Shown one piece after another: positions 1 through 7,794 of a stretch of DNA of 64,000 nucleotides. Below the pieces are notes generated by a model. The model saw only the letters and a list, made by a program, of their open reading frames with translations. It was not told where the DNA came from and made no database searches. The stretch comes from Streptomyces sp. HM190 (GTDB lineage Bacteria > Actinomycetota > Actinomycetes > Streptomycetales > Streptomycetaceae). The translations under genes and the position numbers were made by a program. The stretch spans positions 3,348,001 to 3,412,000 of the forward strand of contig NZ_CP047318.1 in NCBI RefSeq assembly GCF_009857135.1. Direction: 5' to 3'. Position 1 is the stretch's first letter, and each line of letters begins with the position of its first letter.

Positions 1-339
1 ACGGTCTACGAGTCCCGGCTGGGCTTCACGTCCGCGCTGAACCAGATGGGCGCGCACATCCAGCTCTACCGCGAGTGCCTCGGCGGCTCCGACTGCCGCT
101 TCGGCCAGCGGAACTTCCTGCACTCGGCGGTCGTGTCGGGCCCGACGAAGCTCCAGGGCGCCGACCTGGTCATCCCCGACCTCCGCGGCGGCTTCTCGTA
201 CCTGATCGCGGCCCTCGCGGCCCAGGGCACGTCCCGTGTCCACGGCATCGACCTCATCAACCGCGGCTACGAGAACTTCATGGAGAAGCTCGTGGAGCTG
301 GGCGCGAAGGTGGAACTGCCGGGCAAGGCACTCGGCTGA
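1..339 (+). CDS. murA: UDP-N-acetylglucosamine 1-carboxyvinyltransferase, C-terminal part (partial)
   Basis: The first 112 codons of the window are the C-terminus of an EPSP-synthase-fold enzyme; the 5' end lies outside. MurA transfers enolpyruvate from PEP to UDP-GlcNAc, the first committed cytoplasmic step of peptidoglycan synthesis. The visible part contains the conserved region around 'VIPDLRGGFSYLIAALAA' (about codons 58-75) and ends with 'GYENFMEKLVELGAKVEL', the usual MurA tail. The reading frame is open from base 1 to the TGA at 337-339. It converges with hup and shares a strong hairpin terminator with it. The catalytic cysteine loop is upstream of the window and cannot be checked. 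The identity is supported by the tail motif and by the neighbouring hup gene, an order I recall from Streptomyces. Confidence 0.93.
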   Translation, partial: TVYESRLGFTSALNQMGAHIQLYRECLGGSDCRFGQRNFLHSAVVSGPTKLQGADLVIPDLRGGFSYLIAALAAQGTSRVHGIDLINRGYENFMEKLVELGAKVELPGKALG

Positions 340-428
340 CGCTGCGGCCCAGCAGCCCCACGCCGCACACGACAGCGCCGCTCCCCGCCGGGCAGGGCGC
401 TCGGCCGCGGCGCTGCCCGAGAACGTCT

Positions 429-464
429 GTGGGGCGGTCTCCCGGTGTCGGGAGACCGCCCCAC
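429..464. terminator. Bidirectional hairpin terminator between murA and hup
   Basis: A perfect 16-bp inverted repeat (429-444 and 449-464) with the 4-base loop GTGT lies between the convergent murA and hup genes. It has no long T tract, which is usual for Streptomyces terminators. Confidence 0.85.
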
Positions 465-513
465 TGGTGTCACCGGGCCTCGTGCGCCGTCCCACGGCGC
501 ACGGGCGGCGGGA

Positions 514-795
514 TCACTTGCCCTTGGCGGCTTCCTTGAGCTTGCTGCCCGCGGAGACCTTCACGCTGTAGCCGGCGGGGATCTGGATCGGGTCGCCGGT
601 CTGCGGGTTACGCGCGGTGCGAGCGGCACGGTGGGTGCGCTCGAAGGTCAGGAAACCGGGGATGGTGACCTTCTCGTCGCCCTTGGAGACGATGTCACCG
701 ACGACGTCGGCGAACGCGGCCAGCACGGCGTCGGCGTCCTTGCGGGTCACCTCGGCGCGGTCGGCCAGCGCGGCCACCAGCTCACTGCGGTTCAT
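514..795 (-). CDS. hup: HU-family nucleoid protein
   Basis: The protein has 93 residues, the normal length of the short HU form. It starts 'MNRSELVAALADRAEV' and contains the DNA-binding arm 'RTARNPQTGDPIQIPA' (about residues 59-74) and the conserved 'IPGFLTF' (residues 45-51). HU dimers bend and compact DNA. There is no lysine-rich C-terminal tail, so this is the short HU rather than the longer HupS-type protein. I chose the ATG at 795 because the frame upstream has no HU similarity. The 21-bp tandem repeat at 906-947 lies in its upstream region. Confidence 0.95.
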   Translation of the reverse strand: MNRSELVAALADRAEVTRKDADAVLAAFADVVGDIVSKGDEKVTIPGFLTFERTHRAARTARNPQTGDPIQIPAGYSVKVSAGSKLKEAAKGK

Positions 796-905
796 GTTGT
801 TACTCCCGTGTTCTTCTTGCCGTTGAGGCGGACCCGGGTCCGTCGTCAGACCCTCGCGCCCAGGGACGCATCCTGCACTCACCTGCGGCGGGAAAGCCAA
901 TCCGG

Positions 906-947
906 CACCCATGGGAGTCACACGAACACCCAAGGGAGTCACACGAA
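906..947 (-). repeat. Tandem 21-bp repeat upstream of hup
   Basis: Two adjacent 21-bp units (906-926 and 927-947) differ by one base. Read toward hup, each begins TTCGTGTGACTCCC. A 21-bp period puts both copies on the same DNA face. They lie 111-152 bp upstream of the hup start and may be a regulator site (inference). The rest of the 796-1114 gap shows only the malic-enzyme terminator. Confidence 0.8.
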
Positions 948-1021
948 AAGCGCCATGTCCACGCCGGTCCCGCTCGGGCCCGCCACGACGGCGGACTGGC
1001 CGCCACCCTAGGCGCACGACA

Positions 1022-1056
1022 GGCCCGGATCCCCGCGACGCGCCGGGATCCGGGCC
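1022..1056 (-). terminator. Hairpin terminator of the malic enzyme gene
   Basis: A perfect 12-bp inverted repeat (1022-1033 and 1045-1056) sits 58 bases after the malic enzyme stop codon. The arms contain GGATCC. Confidence 0.7.
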
Positions 1057-1114
1057 CATCGTGGTGACCGTCACAGTCGGCCGGAGCCGCCGCACGGCCG
1101 CCCCGCGGCCGGGG

Positions 1115-2530
1115 TCAGGCCGTGGCGCCGGCGGCCTTCGCGGCCTCGCGGACCGCCCCGGCGACCGCTCCCGCGACCTTGTCGTTGAAGACGCTCGGGA
1201 TGATGTAGTTCGGGTTCAGCTCGTCCTCGCTGACGACGTCGGCGAGGGCCTTCGCGGCGGCGAGCATCATCTCCGTGTTCACGGTGCGGGACTGGGCGTC
1301 GAGGAGGCCGCGGAAGACGCCCGGGAAGACCAGCACGTTGTTGATCTGGTTCGGGAAGTCGGAGCGGCCGGTGGCCACGACGGCCGCCGTCTGACGGGCC
1401 ACCGCGGGGTCGACCTCGGGGTCCGGGTTCGCGAGCGCGAACACGATCGCGTTGTCGGCCATGGCGGCCACGTCGTCGCCGTCGAGGACGTTCGGGGCGG
1501 AGACGCCGATGAAGACGTCCGCGCCGTGCACGGCCTCCTTCAGCGTGCCGGTGAGGCCCTCGGGGTTGGTGTTGTCGGCGATCCAGCGCAGCGGGGAGTC
1601 GGCGGCGGCGTCGACCAGGTCCGCGCGGTCGCAGTGCACGACACCGTGGATGTCGGCGACGACGGCGTTCTTCACACCCGCGGCGATGAGCAGCTTGAGG
1701 ATGGCCGTGCCGGCCGCGCCGGCGCCGGACATGACGACGCGGATGTCGCCGATGCCCTTGCCCGCCACGCGCAGCGCGTTGGTGAGGGCGGCGAGGACGA
1801 CGATCGCGGTGCCGTGCTGGTCGTCGTGGAAGACCGGGATGTCGAGGGCCTCGCGCAGCCGGGCCTCGATCTCGAAGCAGCGGGGCGCGGAGATGTCCTC
1901 CAGGTTGATGCCGGCGAAGCCGGGGGCGATCGCCTTGACGATCTCGACGATCGCGTCGGTGTCCTGGGTGTCGAGGCAGATCGGCCAGGCGTCGATGCCG
2001 GCGAACCGCTTGAAGAGGGCCGCCTTGCCCTCCATCACGGGCAGAGCGGCCTTGGGGCCGATGTTGCCGAGGCCGAGGACGGCGGAGCCGTCCGTCACGA
2101 CCGCAACGGAGTTGCGCTTGATGGTGAGGCGGCGGGCGTCCTCGGGGTTCTCGGCGATCGCCATGCAGACGCGGGCCACACCGGGCGTGTAGACCATGGA
2201 GAGGTCGTCACGGTTGCGGATGGGGTGCTTCGACGCCATCTCGATCTTGCCGCCGAGGTGCATCAGGAAGGTACGGTCGGAGACCTTGCCGAGCGTGACG
2301 CCCTCGATGTGGCGCAGCTGCTCGACGATCTCGTCGGCGTGCGCGGTGGAGGTGGCCGCGATGGTGACGTCGATACGGAGCTTCTCGTGGCCGGAGGCGG
2401 TCACGTCGAGGCCGGTCACCGAGCCTCCGTTGGACTCGACGGCCGTGGTGAGCTGGGAGACCGCGGTTCCGCTCGCGGGCACCTCCAGGCGGACCGTCAT
2501 CGAGTAGGAGACGCTGGGCGCCGTTGCCAT
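1115..2530 (-). CDS. NAD(P)-dependent malic enzyme with N-terminal ACT-like domain
   Basis: This 471-residue malate dehydrogenase (oxaloacetate-decarboxylating) converts malate to pyruvate and CO2. Residues 1 to about 85 form an ACT-type regulatory domain, a feature of the actinobacterial NAD-linked enzymes. The catalytic part shows 'MVYTPGVARVC' (malic N-terminal signature), the metal-binding 'HDDQHGTAIV' motif and the Rossmann loop 'GAGAAGTAI'. Cofactor preference cannot be read safely from sequence; NAD is inferred from the recalled S. coelicolor orthologue next to hup. It is transcribed alone, between hup and the helicase gene. An 8-bp palindrome lies about 92 bp upstream of its start. 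Confidence 0.93.
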   Translation of the reverse strand: MATAPSVSYSMTVRLEVPASGTAVSQLTTAVESNGGSVTGLDVTASGHEKLRIDVTIAATSTAHADEIVEQLRHIEGVTLGKVSDRTFLMHLGGKIEMASKHPIRNRDDLSMVYTPGVARVCMAIAENPEDARRLTIKRNSVAVVTDGSAVLGLGNIGPKAALPVMEGKAALFKRFAGIDAWPICLDTQDTDAIVEIVKAIAPGFAGINLEDISAPRCFEIEARLREALDIPVFHDDQHGTAIVVLAALTNALRVAGKGIGDIRVVMSGAGAAGTAILKLLIAAGVKNAVVADIHGVVHCDRADLVDAAADSPLRWIADNTNPEGLTGTLKEAVHGADVFIGVSAPNVLDGDDVAAMADNAIVFALANPDPEVDPAVARQTAAVVATGRSDFPNQINNVLVFPGVFRGLLDAQSRTVNTEMMLAAAKALADVVSEDELNPNYIIPSVFNDKVAGAVAGAVREAAKAAGATA

Positions 2531-2621
2531 GGCCGACTTCCTCTGCTTTCGCTACTGCGTTTACTGCGTTTTGCCGTCCGATCGTCGCACCTACCGCCGA
2601 GTAGGCGTTAGCCCGGCGGGA

Positions 2622-2642
2622 TTGAGAACGTTGTGTTCTCAA
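2622..2642. promoter_or_regulatory. Palindrome upstream of the malic enzyme gene
   Basis: Perfect 8-bp arms TTGAGAAC and GTTCTCAA, separated by 5 bases, lie 92-112 bp upstream of the malic enzyme start. The size and spacing fit an operator for a dimeric regulator, but no protein can be named. The rest of the 2531-2856 gap holds the helicase terminator and a short TACTGCGTT direct repeat at about 2552-2571. Confidence 0.4.
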
Positions 2643-2646
2643 CAGA

Positions 2647-2679
2647 AAGAGGTCCACGTCACAAGGACGTGGACCTCTT
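2647..2679 (-). terminator. Hairpin terminator downstream of the helicase gene
   Basis: A perfect 14-bp inverted repeat (2647-2660 and 2666-2679) with a 5-base loop lies about 180 bases after the helicase stop, before the malic enzyme promoter region. Confidence 0.75.
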
Positions 2680-2856
2680 CGCGTACTGCTCATGTCCAGT
2701 GGCACCGACCCGCCATGCTCGCCTCGCGGCAAGTGGTCGCTCTCAGCGACGAAGGTTGGGCCCGGGGGCTTGGATCGAGCCGGTGCCATCACCCAGGCTA
2801 ACAAACAGATCCCGTAAGGCCATTCCCGCACGGGAGTTGTTTTCGAGGTTCCCGTC

Positions 2857-5163
2857 TCAGTCGCGCAGCAGGTCCGGTACGCCGTTCGCGTCCGGGTCGT
2901 CCCGCTCCGCCGAGACGACCGTCAGCTGCTGTGTCGCCCGCGTCAGCGCCACGTACAGCACCCGCAGGCCCGCCGGGGACTCGTCGGCGATCTCCGCCGG
3001 GGAGACGACCACCGTCGCGTCGTACTCCAGGCCCTTCGCCTCCAGGCTGCCGAGGGCGACGACGCGGTCGCCGAGGCCGGCCAGCCAGCGGGCGGCCTCC
3101 TCCCGGCGGTTCATCGCGACGACCACGCCGACCGTGCCGTCGACGAGGTCCAGCAGCCGCGCGGCCTCCGCGCGCACCGTGCGGGCCAGGGTGTCGCGCT
3201 GGACGGTGACGAAGCGGGGCTCCACGCCGGTGGAGCGGACCGCGGACGGGGACTCGGTGCCCGGCATCGCCAGCGCCAGCACCTTCGCCGCCAACTCGGC
3301 GATCTCGGCCGGGTTGCGGTAGTTGACGGTCAGGGTGAAGCGCCGGCGCGGGCGGGTGCCCAGCGCCTCGTCGCGGGCCTGGGCCGCCTCGTCGGGGTCG
3401 GACCAGGAGGACTGGGCGGGGTCGCCCACGACCGTCCAGGTGGCGTGCCGGCCGCGGCGGCCCACCATGCGCCACTGCATCGGGGTCAGGTCCTGCGCCT
3501 CGTCGACGATGATGTGCGCGTACTCGGTGCGCTCCTGGGCCAGCCGCTCGGCGCGCTCGCGCTGGGTCTCCTCGCGCACGGGCATCAGTTCCTCCAGGCC
3601 CGTGAGCTGGTCGAGCGGGTCGAGTTCGCGCTTCCTGCGGGGGCGGGCGGGCATGCCGAGGATCGCCTGCAGCTCGTCGAGCATGGCGACGTCGTGGACC
3701 GACAGGCCGTCCCGCTTGAGGGAGCGGGCGACCCGGCGGATCTCGCCCGGGTTGAGGACGCGCCGGGCCCAGCGGCCGAGGCGGCGCTCGTCGGCCATGG
3801 CGGTGAGGACCGCGCGCGGCGTCAGCTCGGGCCACCATGCGTCGAGGAAGGCGAGGAAGTCGTCCTCGGTCGTGATGTCCTCGTCGAAGGAGGAGCGGAG
3901 CTCTGCGGCGAGTTCGGGGTCGGTGTGGCGTCCCGCGGCGCCCGAGCGGTCCCACAGGGCGTCGAGGAGGAGCTTGCGGGCGCGCGGGCGCAGCAGGTTG
4001 ACGGGGGCGGTGCCGCCGAGCGCGGTACGGCGGACGCGGTCCAGTTCCTCGGCCTCCAGCTCCAGCCGGCGGCCGAAGGCGACGACGCGGAGCCGGGTGG
4101 GCGCGTCGCTCCGCTCCAGCGCGCCCCGGGCCGCCTTCCGCAGCACCTTGAGCATGCGGTACGAACCCTTGGCGCGGGCCACCGCCGGGGAGTCGTACAG
4201 GGTGGCCTCCGCGCCGCCCGCGTCTTCGGCGAGGGAGCCGATCGCGCGGATGGCGACCTGCCCCTCCTCGCCGAGCGAGGGCAGGACGCCCTCGGTGTAC
4301 GCGACCAGCAGCGGGGTCGGGGAGACGATGAGGATGCCGCCCGCGTACCGGCGCCGGTCCTGGTAGAGCAGGTACGCGGCACGGTGCAGGGCGACGGCGG
4401 TCTTACCGGTGCCGGGCCCGCCCTCGACGTACGTCACGGAGGCGGCGGGGGCACGGATCACCAGGTCCTGCTCGGCCTGGATGGAGGCGACGATGTCCCG
4501 CATGGTGTGGCTGCGGGCCTGGCCGAGGGCGGCCATGAGGGCGCCGTCTCCGACGACGGCCAGCTCGCGGCCGTCGAGGCGCGCCGTCAGCTCGGGGCGC
4601 ATCAGGTCGTCCTCGACGCCGAGCACCTTGCGACCCTTGGAGCGGATGACGCGGCGGCGCACGACCCGGCCGGGGTCGACGGGGGTCGAGCGGTAGAAGG
4701 GTGCGGCGGCGGGGGCCCGCCAGTCGATGACCAGCGGCGCGTACTCGGCGTCGAGGACGCCGATGCGGCCGATGTGCAGGGTCTCGGCGATGTCGGCGGT
4801 GTTGTCGGGGCGGACCGCGCCCTCGGCGGGCTCGACGGCGGTGTACGCGCCGTCCGGGCCCTTCTTGCCGTCCTTGCCGAGGAGGAGGTCGATACGGCCG
4901 AAGAGGAAGTCCTCGAACTCGTTGTTCAGCCGGTTCAGGTGGATGCCCGCGCGGAAGACCTGGGCGTCCCGCTCGGCGAGTGCGCCGGGGGTGCCGACCT
5001 GACCGCGCTGGGCCGCGTCGTTCATCAGGAACTCCGCCTCGTGGATCTTCTCCTCGAGACGCCGGTACACCCGGTCCAGATGTTCCTGTTCGACGCCGAT
5101 CTCCCGCTCACGGACGGAGTCGTGAGCGGAGTCGAGCGTTTCCTGCTGAACCTGAGCGGCCAC
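2857..5163 (-). CDS. HelD-like superfamily 1 helicase
   Basis: This 768-residue UvrD/HelD-type ATPase has an N-terminal region rich in charged helical sequence (about residues 1-100). Walker A 'GGPGTGKTAVALHR' is at about 248-261, Walker B 'VDEAQD' at about 553-558, and the C-terminal helicase motifs 'GSLEAKGLEYDAVV' (here with T for the first V) and 'YVALTRA' are at about 706-719 and 737-743. The charged N-terminus, split ATPase and size resemble HelD, which releases stalled RNA polymerase, rather than a repair helicase. The role in transcription is inferred from family. The start is GTG at 5163, with an AAGGGGG ribosome site just upstream; sequence further upstream is not conserved coding. 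Confidence 0.85.
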   Translation of the reverse strand: MAAQVQQETLDSAHDSVREREIGVEQEHLDRVYRRLEEKIHEAEFLMNDAAQRGQVGTPGALAERDAQVFRAGIHLNRLNNEFEDFLFGRIDLLLGKDGKKGPDGAYTAVEPAEGAVRPDNTADIAETLHIGRIGVLDAEYAPLVIDWRAPAAAPFYRSTPVDPGRVVRRRVIRSKGRKVLGVEDDLMRPELTARLDGRELAVVGDGALMAALGQARSHTMRDIVASIQAEQDLVIRAPAASVTYVEGGPGTGKTAVALHRAAYLLYQDRRRYAGGILIVSPTPLLVAYTEGVLPSLGEEGQVAIRAIGSLAEDAGGAEATLYDSPAVARAKGSYRMLKVLRKAARGALERSDAPTRLRVVAFGRRLELEAEELDRVRRTALGGTAPVNLLRPRARKLLLDALWDRSGAAGRHTDPELAAELRSSFDEDITTEDDFLAFLDAWWPELTPRAVLTAMADERRLGRWARRVLNPGEIRRVARSLKRDGLSVHDVAMLDELQAILGMPARPRRKRELDPLDQLTGLEELMPVREETQRERAERLAQERTEYAHIIVDEAQDLTPMQWRMVGRRGRHATWTVVGDPAQSSWSDPDEAAQARDEALGTRPRRRFTLTVNYRNPAEIAELAAKVLALAMPGTESPSAVRSTGVEPRFVTVQRDTLARTVRAEAARLLDLVDGTVGVVVAMNRREEAARWLAGLGDRVVALGSLEAKGLEYDATVVVSPAEIADESPAGLRVLYVALTRATQQLTVVSAERDDPDANGVPDLLRD

Positions 5164-5230
5164 CCGGGCCCCCTTCTGACGTGCTGGGCAGCCGTCCACC
5201 GTACGCGACGGTAGCCCTCGGGGGGAACAG

Positions 5231-5275
5231 CCGGTGCCCCGCGCCCCCGAAAGACGCGGGGACGCGGGGCACCGG
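5231..5275 (-). terminator. Hairpin terminator after rsuA
   Basis: Arms of 13 bp (5231-5243 and 5263-5275) are perfectly complementary and end 5 bases from the rsuA stop codon. They insulate the sigU-rsuA unit from the helicase gene. Confidence 0.7.
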
Positions 5276-5279
5276 TCGG

Positions 5280-6104
5280 TTACGCCTCGACCTGGACCAG
5301 CTTCTTGCCGGAGAAGGTCAGGACCTCGTAGTGGTCGATCTCGTCCGGGGTGAAGGCGGCGCCGCCCTCGACGTAGAGCGGGTTCCTGGCCTGCTCCGTC
5401 TTGGCGTCCTTGATGCCGTAACCCCAGGTCGGGACGGACCAGGAGGTGACCGTCTCCCGCTCGCCGTTCTTGCCGACGGCGATCAGCGAGCACTTCTCCG
5501 GGCCCTTGACGTTCTTCAGCTCCAGGACCGCGTGGGTGCCCCACGCCTTCTCCTGGGTGGCGACCGTGGCGCTGACCTGGCTGGCCGCGTCCGTGGAGGA
5601 GACCTTGTCCGCGGACTTGATCCCCATGAAGGCGTCCTTGGCCGGGTTGGCGGCCAGCGGCGCCGCCGTCTTGCCGTCGTCGCCTCCGCCGGTCGTCGCG
5701 AACACCGCGGTGGGACCCGCGACGATCGCGGCGATACCGGCCGCGAGCATGAAGAAGTTGCGCCGGCTCTTCTTGGCCCGGTGCTGGACGACCTCGCCGA
5801 CCAGCCGGTCCGAGAGCTTCGGGCTCGGTTTCGCCGCCAGGGACTCACCGATCGCCGGTGTCCCCTGGGCCGCGGGCAGGTCGGCGAGGGCGGCCAGCAT
5901 CGGTTCCATGCCGGCCAGCTCGTCGAGCTGCTGACCGCACCACTCGCACGTGGCGAGATGGGCCTCGAATTGTGTGGCCTCGGCGTCGTCCAGTATTCCG
6001 AGGGCGTACGCGCCGACGGTTTCGTGGATGTTGTCGCCGGAACCTTGGGCTCCTTGCACAGACCCGGGCATTCCCGGTCCATACCCCCCGTAGATGTTGC
6101 TCAT
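5280..6104 (-). CDS. rsuA: Zinc-containing anti-sigma factor (RsuA-like)
   Basis: This 274-residue ZAS-type anti-sigma factor has the zinc motif H-x3-C-x2-C ('HLATCEWC', about residues 49-56) in its cytoplasmic N-terminus. One membrane segment follows ('NFFMLAAGIAAIVAGPTAVF', about 114-133), then an extracytoplasmic domain of about 140 residues. The domain order places sigma binding inside and signal sensing outside. It overlaps the sigma gene by four bases (ATGA at 6101-6104), so the pair is translationally coupled. The names SigU and RsuA are from recalled S. coelicolor synteny next to the helicase and hup genes. In S. coelicolor loss of this anti-sigma factor releases SigU and blocks differentiation. 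Confidence 0.85.
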   Translation of the reverse strand: MSNIYGGYGPGMPGSVQGAQGSGDNIHETVGAYALGILDDAEATQFEAHLATCEWCGQQLDELAGMEPMLAALADLPAAQGTPAIGESLAAKPSPKLSDRLVGEVVQHRAKKSRRNFFMLAAGIAAIVAGPTAVFATTGGGDDGKTAAPLAANPAKDAFMGIKSADKVSSTDAASQVSATVATQEKAWGTHAVLELKNVKGPEKCSLIAVGKNGERETVTSWSVPTWGYGIKDAKTEQARNPLYVEGGAAFTPDEIDHYEVLTFSGKKLVQVEA

Positions 6105-6676
6105 GCCGTCACCCCGCGCTCCTCCAGAGCCAGCTTCATCGACCGCAGGGCGTAGAACACCCGTGAGCGGACGGTTCCACTGGGGATGCCAAGCGTCTCG
6201 GCCGCCTCATTGACCGTACGCCCTTTGAAATAGGTCTCGACCAGGACTTCCCTGTGTGCAGGGGTCAGGTCGTCCAGCGCGTCCGACAGTGTCATCAGCC
6301 ACAACGCCTTGTCGATCTCGTCCTCCGCGGGGATGACCTCCAGCGGCGACGGGTCGACCTCCTGCGGCCGGGCCTGCCGGCTGCGGTGGCCGTCGATGAC
6401 GATGCGGCGTGCGACCGTCACCAGCCAGGGGCGTACCGATCCGGTCGCTCGATTGAGCTGACCGGCGTTCTTCCAGGCCCTGATGAGAGTTTCCTGCACG
6501 ACGTCCTCGGCGCGCTGGCGGTCGCCCGCGACCAGACGCAGCACGTACGCGAGCAAGGGTCCAGCGTGCTCGCGGTACAGCGCGCGCATCAGCTCCTCGT
6601 CTGGCTCTGAGGGCTGTGATGCGCGATGTCGTGCCCTGTGCGGGCGGTCATCGGCCACAGCGGAATCCTTGCGCAC
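6101..6676 (-). CDS. sigU: ECF RNA polymerase sigma factor SigU
   Basis: The 191-residue protein has region 2 at about residues 28-95 ('RALYREHAGPLLAYVLRL', 'EDVVQETLIRAWK') and region 4 at about 133-186 ('LTPAHREVLVETYFKGRT', 'IPSGTVRSRVFYALRSMK'). There is no region 1 or 3. It redirects RNA polymerase when freed from the downstream membrane anti-sigma factor. The start is GTG at 6676, after a strong GGAGGTAGCC ribosome site. An internal ATG would remove the charged N-terminal extension but has no comparable site. A GAAC/CGTA element in its leader suggests autoregulation. Confidence 0.9.
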   Translation of the reverse strand: MRKDSAVADDRPHRARHRASQPSEPDEELMRALYREHAGPLLAYVLRLVAGDRQRAEDVVQETLIRAWKNAGQLNRATGSVRPWLVTVARRIVIDGHRSRQARPQEVDPSPLEVIPAEDEIDKALWLMTLSDALDDLTPAHREVLVETYFKGRTVNEAAETLGIPSGTVRSRVFYALRSMKLALEERGVTA

Positions 6677-6725
6677 GGCTACCTCCGGTGTCCGGGGGTT
6701 CCCCCAGTCGGTCGCTCACATCGGG

Positions 6726-6752
6726 ATACGTAGGTAACCAGTTGTGTGTTCA
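6726..6752 (-). promoter_or_regulatory. Candidate ECF-type promoter of sigU
   Basis: Reading toward sigU, TGAAC (6752-6748) is followed after 17 bases by CGTA (6730-6727), the general layout of GAAC/CGT ECF promoters. It lies about 50 bp before the GTG start. The SigU recognition sequence is not known to me, so the match is only to the ECF class. Confidence 0.35.
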
Positions 6753-6997
6753 GAGTCGAGCCACAACTTTCTCGATTAAACGTGTGGTTGGTGGGGCCAC
6801 CGAGGGACAAGAGATCCCAAAACGGTTTCAAAACCCGCACGGGAGGGCGGGAATTGTGAAGACGCGGATCCCGCGGTGTGAAAAAGAGCACTACCACTTC
6901 TTCACGCGGGCCGAACGGCCGCCCAACTGCCAAGCCCAGCAGGCCAGATGGGCAATACGGCGCCAAACGGGGGGAAGCGGGGCGGAAGGTACCCGGT
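6753..6997. other. Non-coding remainder of the sigU-CGNR gap
   Basis: This is unusually A+T-rich for the window around 6760-6910. It contains short inverted repeats (for example GGCCG-AA-CGGCC near 6911-6922) that may end the CGNR transcript. I see no convincing gene. Confidence 0.4.
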
Positions 6998-7582
6998 CTA
7001 CGCGCGTGAAAGGGCCGTACGGCGGCGGTGGCGGGCCACCCGCTCGCGGTTGCCGCAGATCTCGCTGGAGCACCAGCGGCGGCGGCGTCCCCGGGACGTG
7101 TCGACGTACACGATGGGGCAGTTGTCCCCGGCGCACTGGCGCAGGCCCGCACAGGCGACGGGGTCGGTGAGCAACTCGACGGTGTCCCGGGCGACGACGG
7201 CGAGGAGGGCGGCCCGGTCGGGGGTGTGCGCGAGGGCGCGGGTGAGGACACCGGTGTCCGTGCGGACGGCCACGGGGGCGGGGGGCGCGGGTCTCGCCAG
7301 GTCGTTGACCCTGGCGAGGGACGCCTCGTACGCGTCGGGGTCGGACCGGGTGGTGGGGGATGCCACCGGGTGCACCAACCGGGCTGTGTGACCGCGCAGT
7401 TCCTGGAAGGCGGGCAGCCAGTCGGGGGTGACGTGGTCGAGCGGGGTGTCCTCGGGCACGAGGGCGGCGGCGGTGATCCAGCGGCGCAGGTCCCCGGGGG
7501 AGGTGAGGTGCTCCTCGGGATGGCTGGTGGCCAGGAGGTCCAGGCAGCGACGGCCGCAGTCGAAGCGGGGGGTGTAGGACAT
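6998..7582 (-). CDS. CGNR zinc-finger / ABATE-domain protein
   Basis: The 194-residue protein has the usual two-part architecture of this actinobacterial family. An ABATE-type N-terminal domain (about residues 6-135; opening 'FDCGRRCLDLLAT') probably binds a small molecule. A C-terminal treble-clef finger (about 145-190) includes 'CAGDNCPIVYVD', 'RRWCSSEICGNRERVARHR' and hence the CGNR signature. Members are thought to be stress-responsive DNA-binding regulators, but no ligand or target is evident here. It has its own transcription unit upstream of sigU. Confidence 0.85.
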   Translation of the reverse strand: MSYTPRFDCGRRCLDLLATSHPEEHLTSPGDLRRWITAAALVPEDTPLDHVTPDWLPAFQELRGHTARLVHPVASPTTRSDPDAYEASLARVNDLARPAPPAPVAVRTDTGVLTRALAHTPDRAALLAVVARDTVELLTDPVACAGLRQCAGDNCPIVYVDTSRGRRRRWCSSEICGNRERVARHRRRTALSRA

Positions 7583-7684
7583 GGGCCTGTCACCGCCTAG
7601 GGGTCACCGCGTCGGGGGGCGCTCAGGTGTTCGTACCCGCTACGGCGCCGTGTCGCACGTGGCCGGGCGCCTGATGGCCCGGCG

Positions 7685-7770
7685 GCGCGGGTGCGTCGGC
7701 GGGTGCGGGTGCGTCGTGGCTGGTCGCGCCCGCGCGGCGGAGCCGCAGGTGTCACCGCCCCGCGCGAGAA
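7685..7770 (+). repeat. Dispersed Streptomyces intergenic repeat, copy 1
   Basis: G-rich sequence built of GGTGCG/GTCGGCGGGTGCGGG units followed by GTGGCTGGTCGCGCC and a small palindrome around GCGGCGGAGCCGC. Related copies are at 10707-10780 (reverse), 23263-23330 (reverse) and 51562-51652. It fills the gap between the CGNR gene and nnaR. Confidence 0.65.
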
Positions 7771-7794
7771 ACCACGCACCAGCGCGCCCGCGGG

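Noticed and set aside
5164..5544. N-terminal extension of the helicase
   Set aside because: The frame continues upstream into rsuA antisense and lacks similarity; GTG 5163 has a proper ribosome site.
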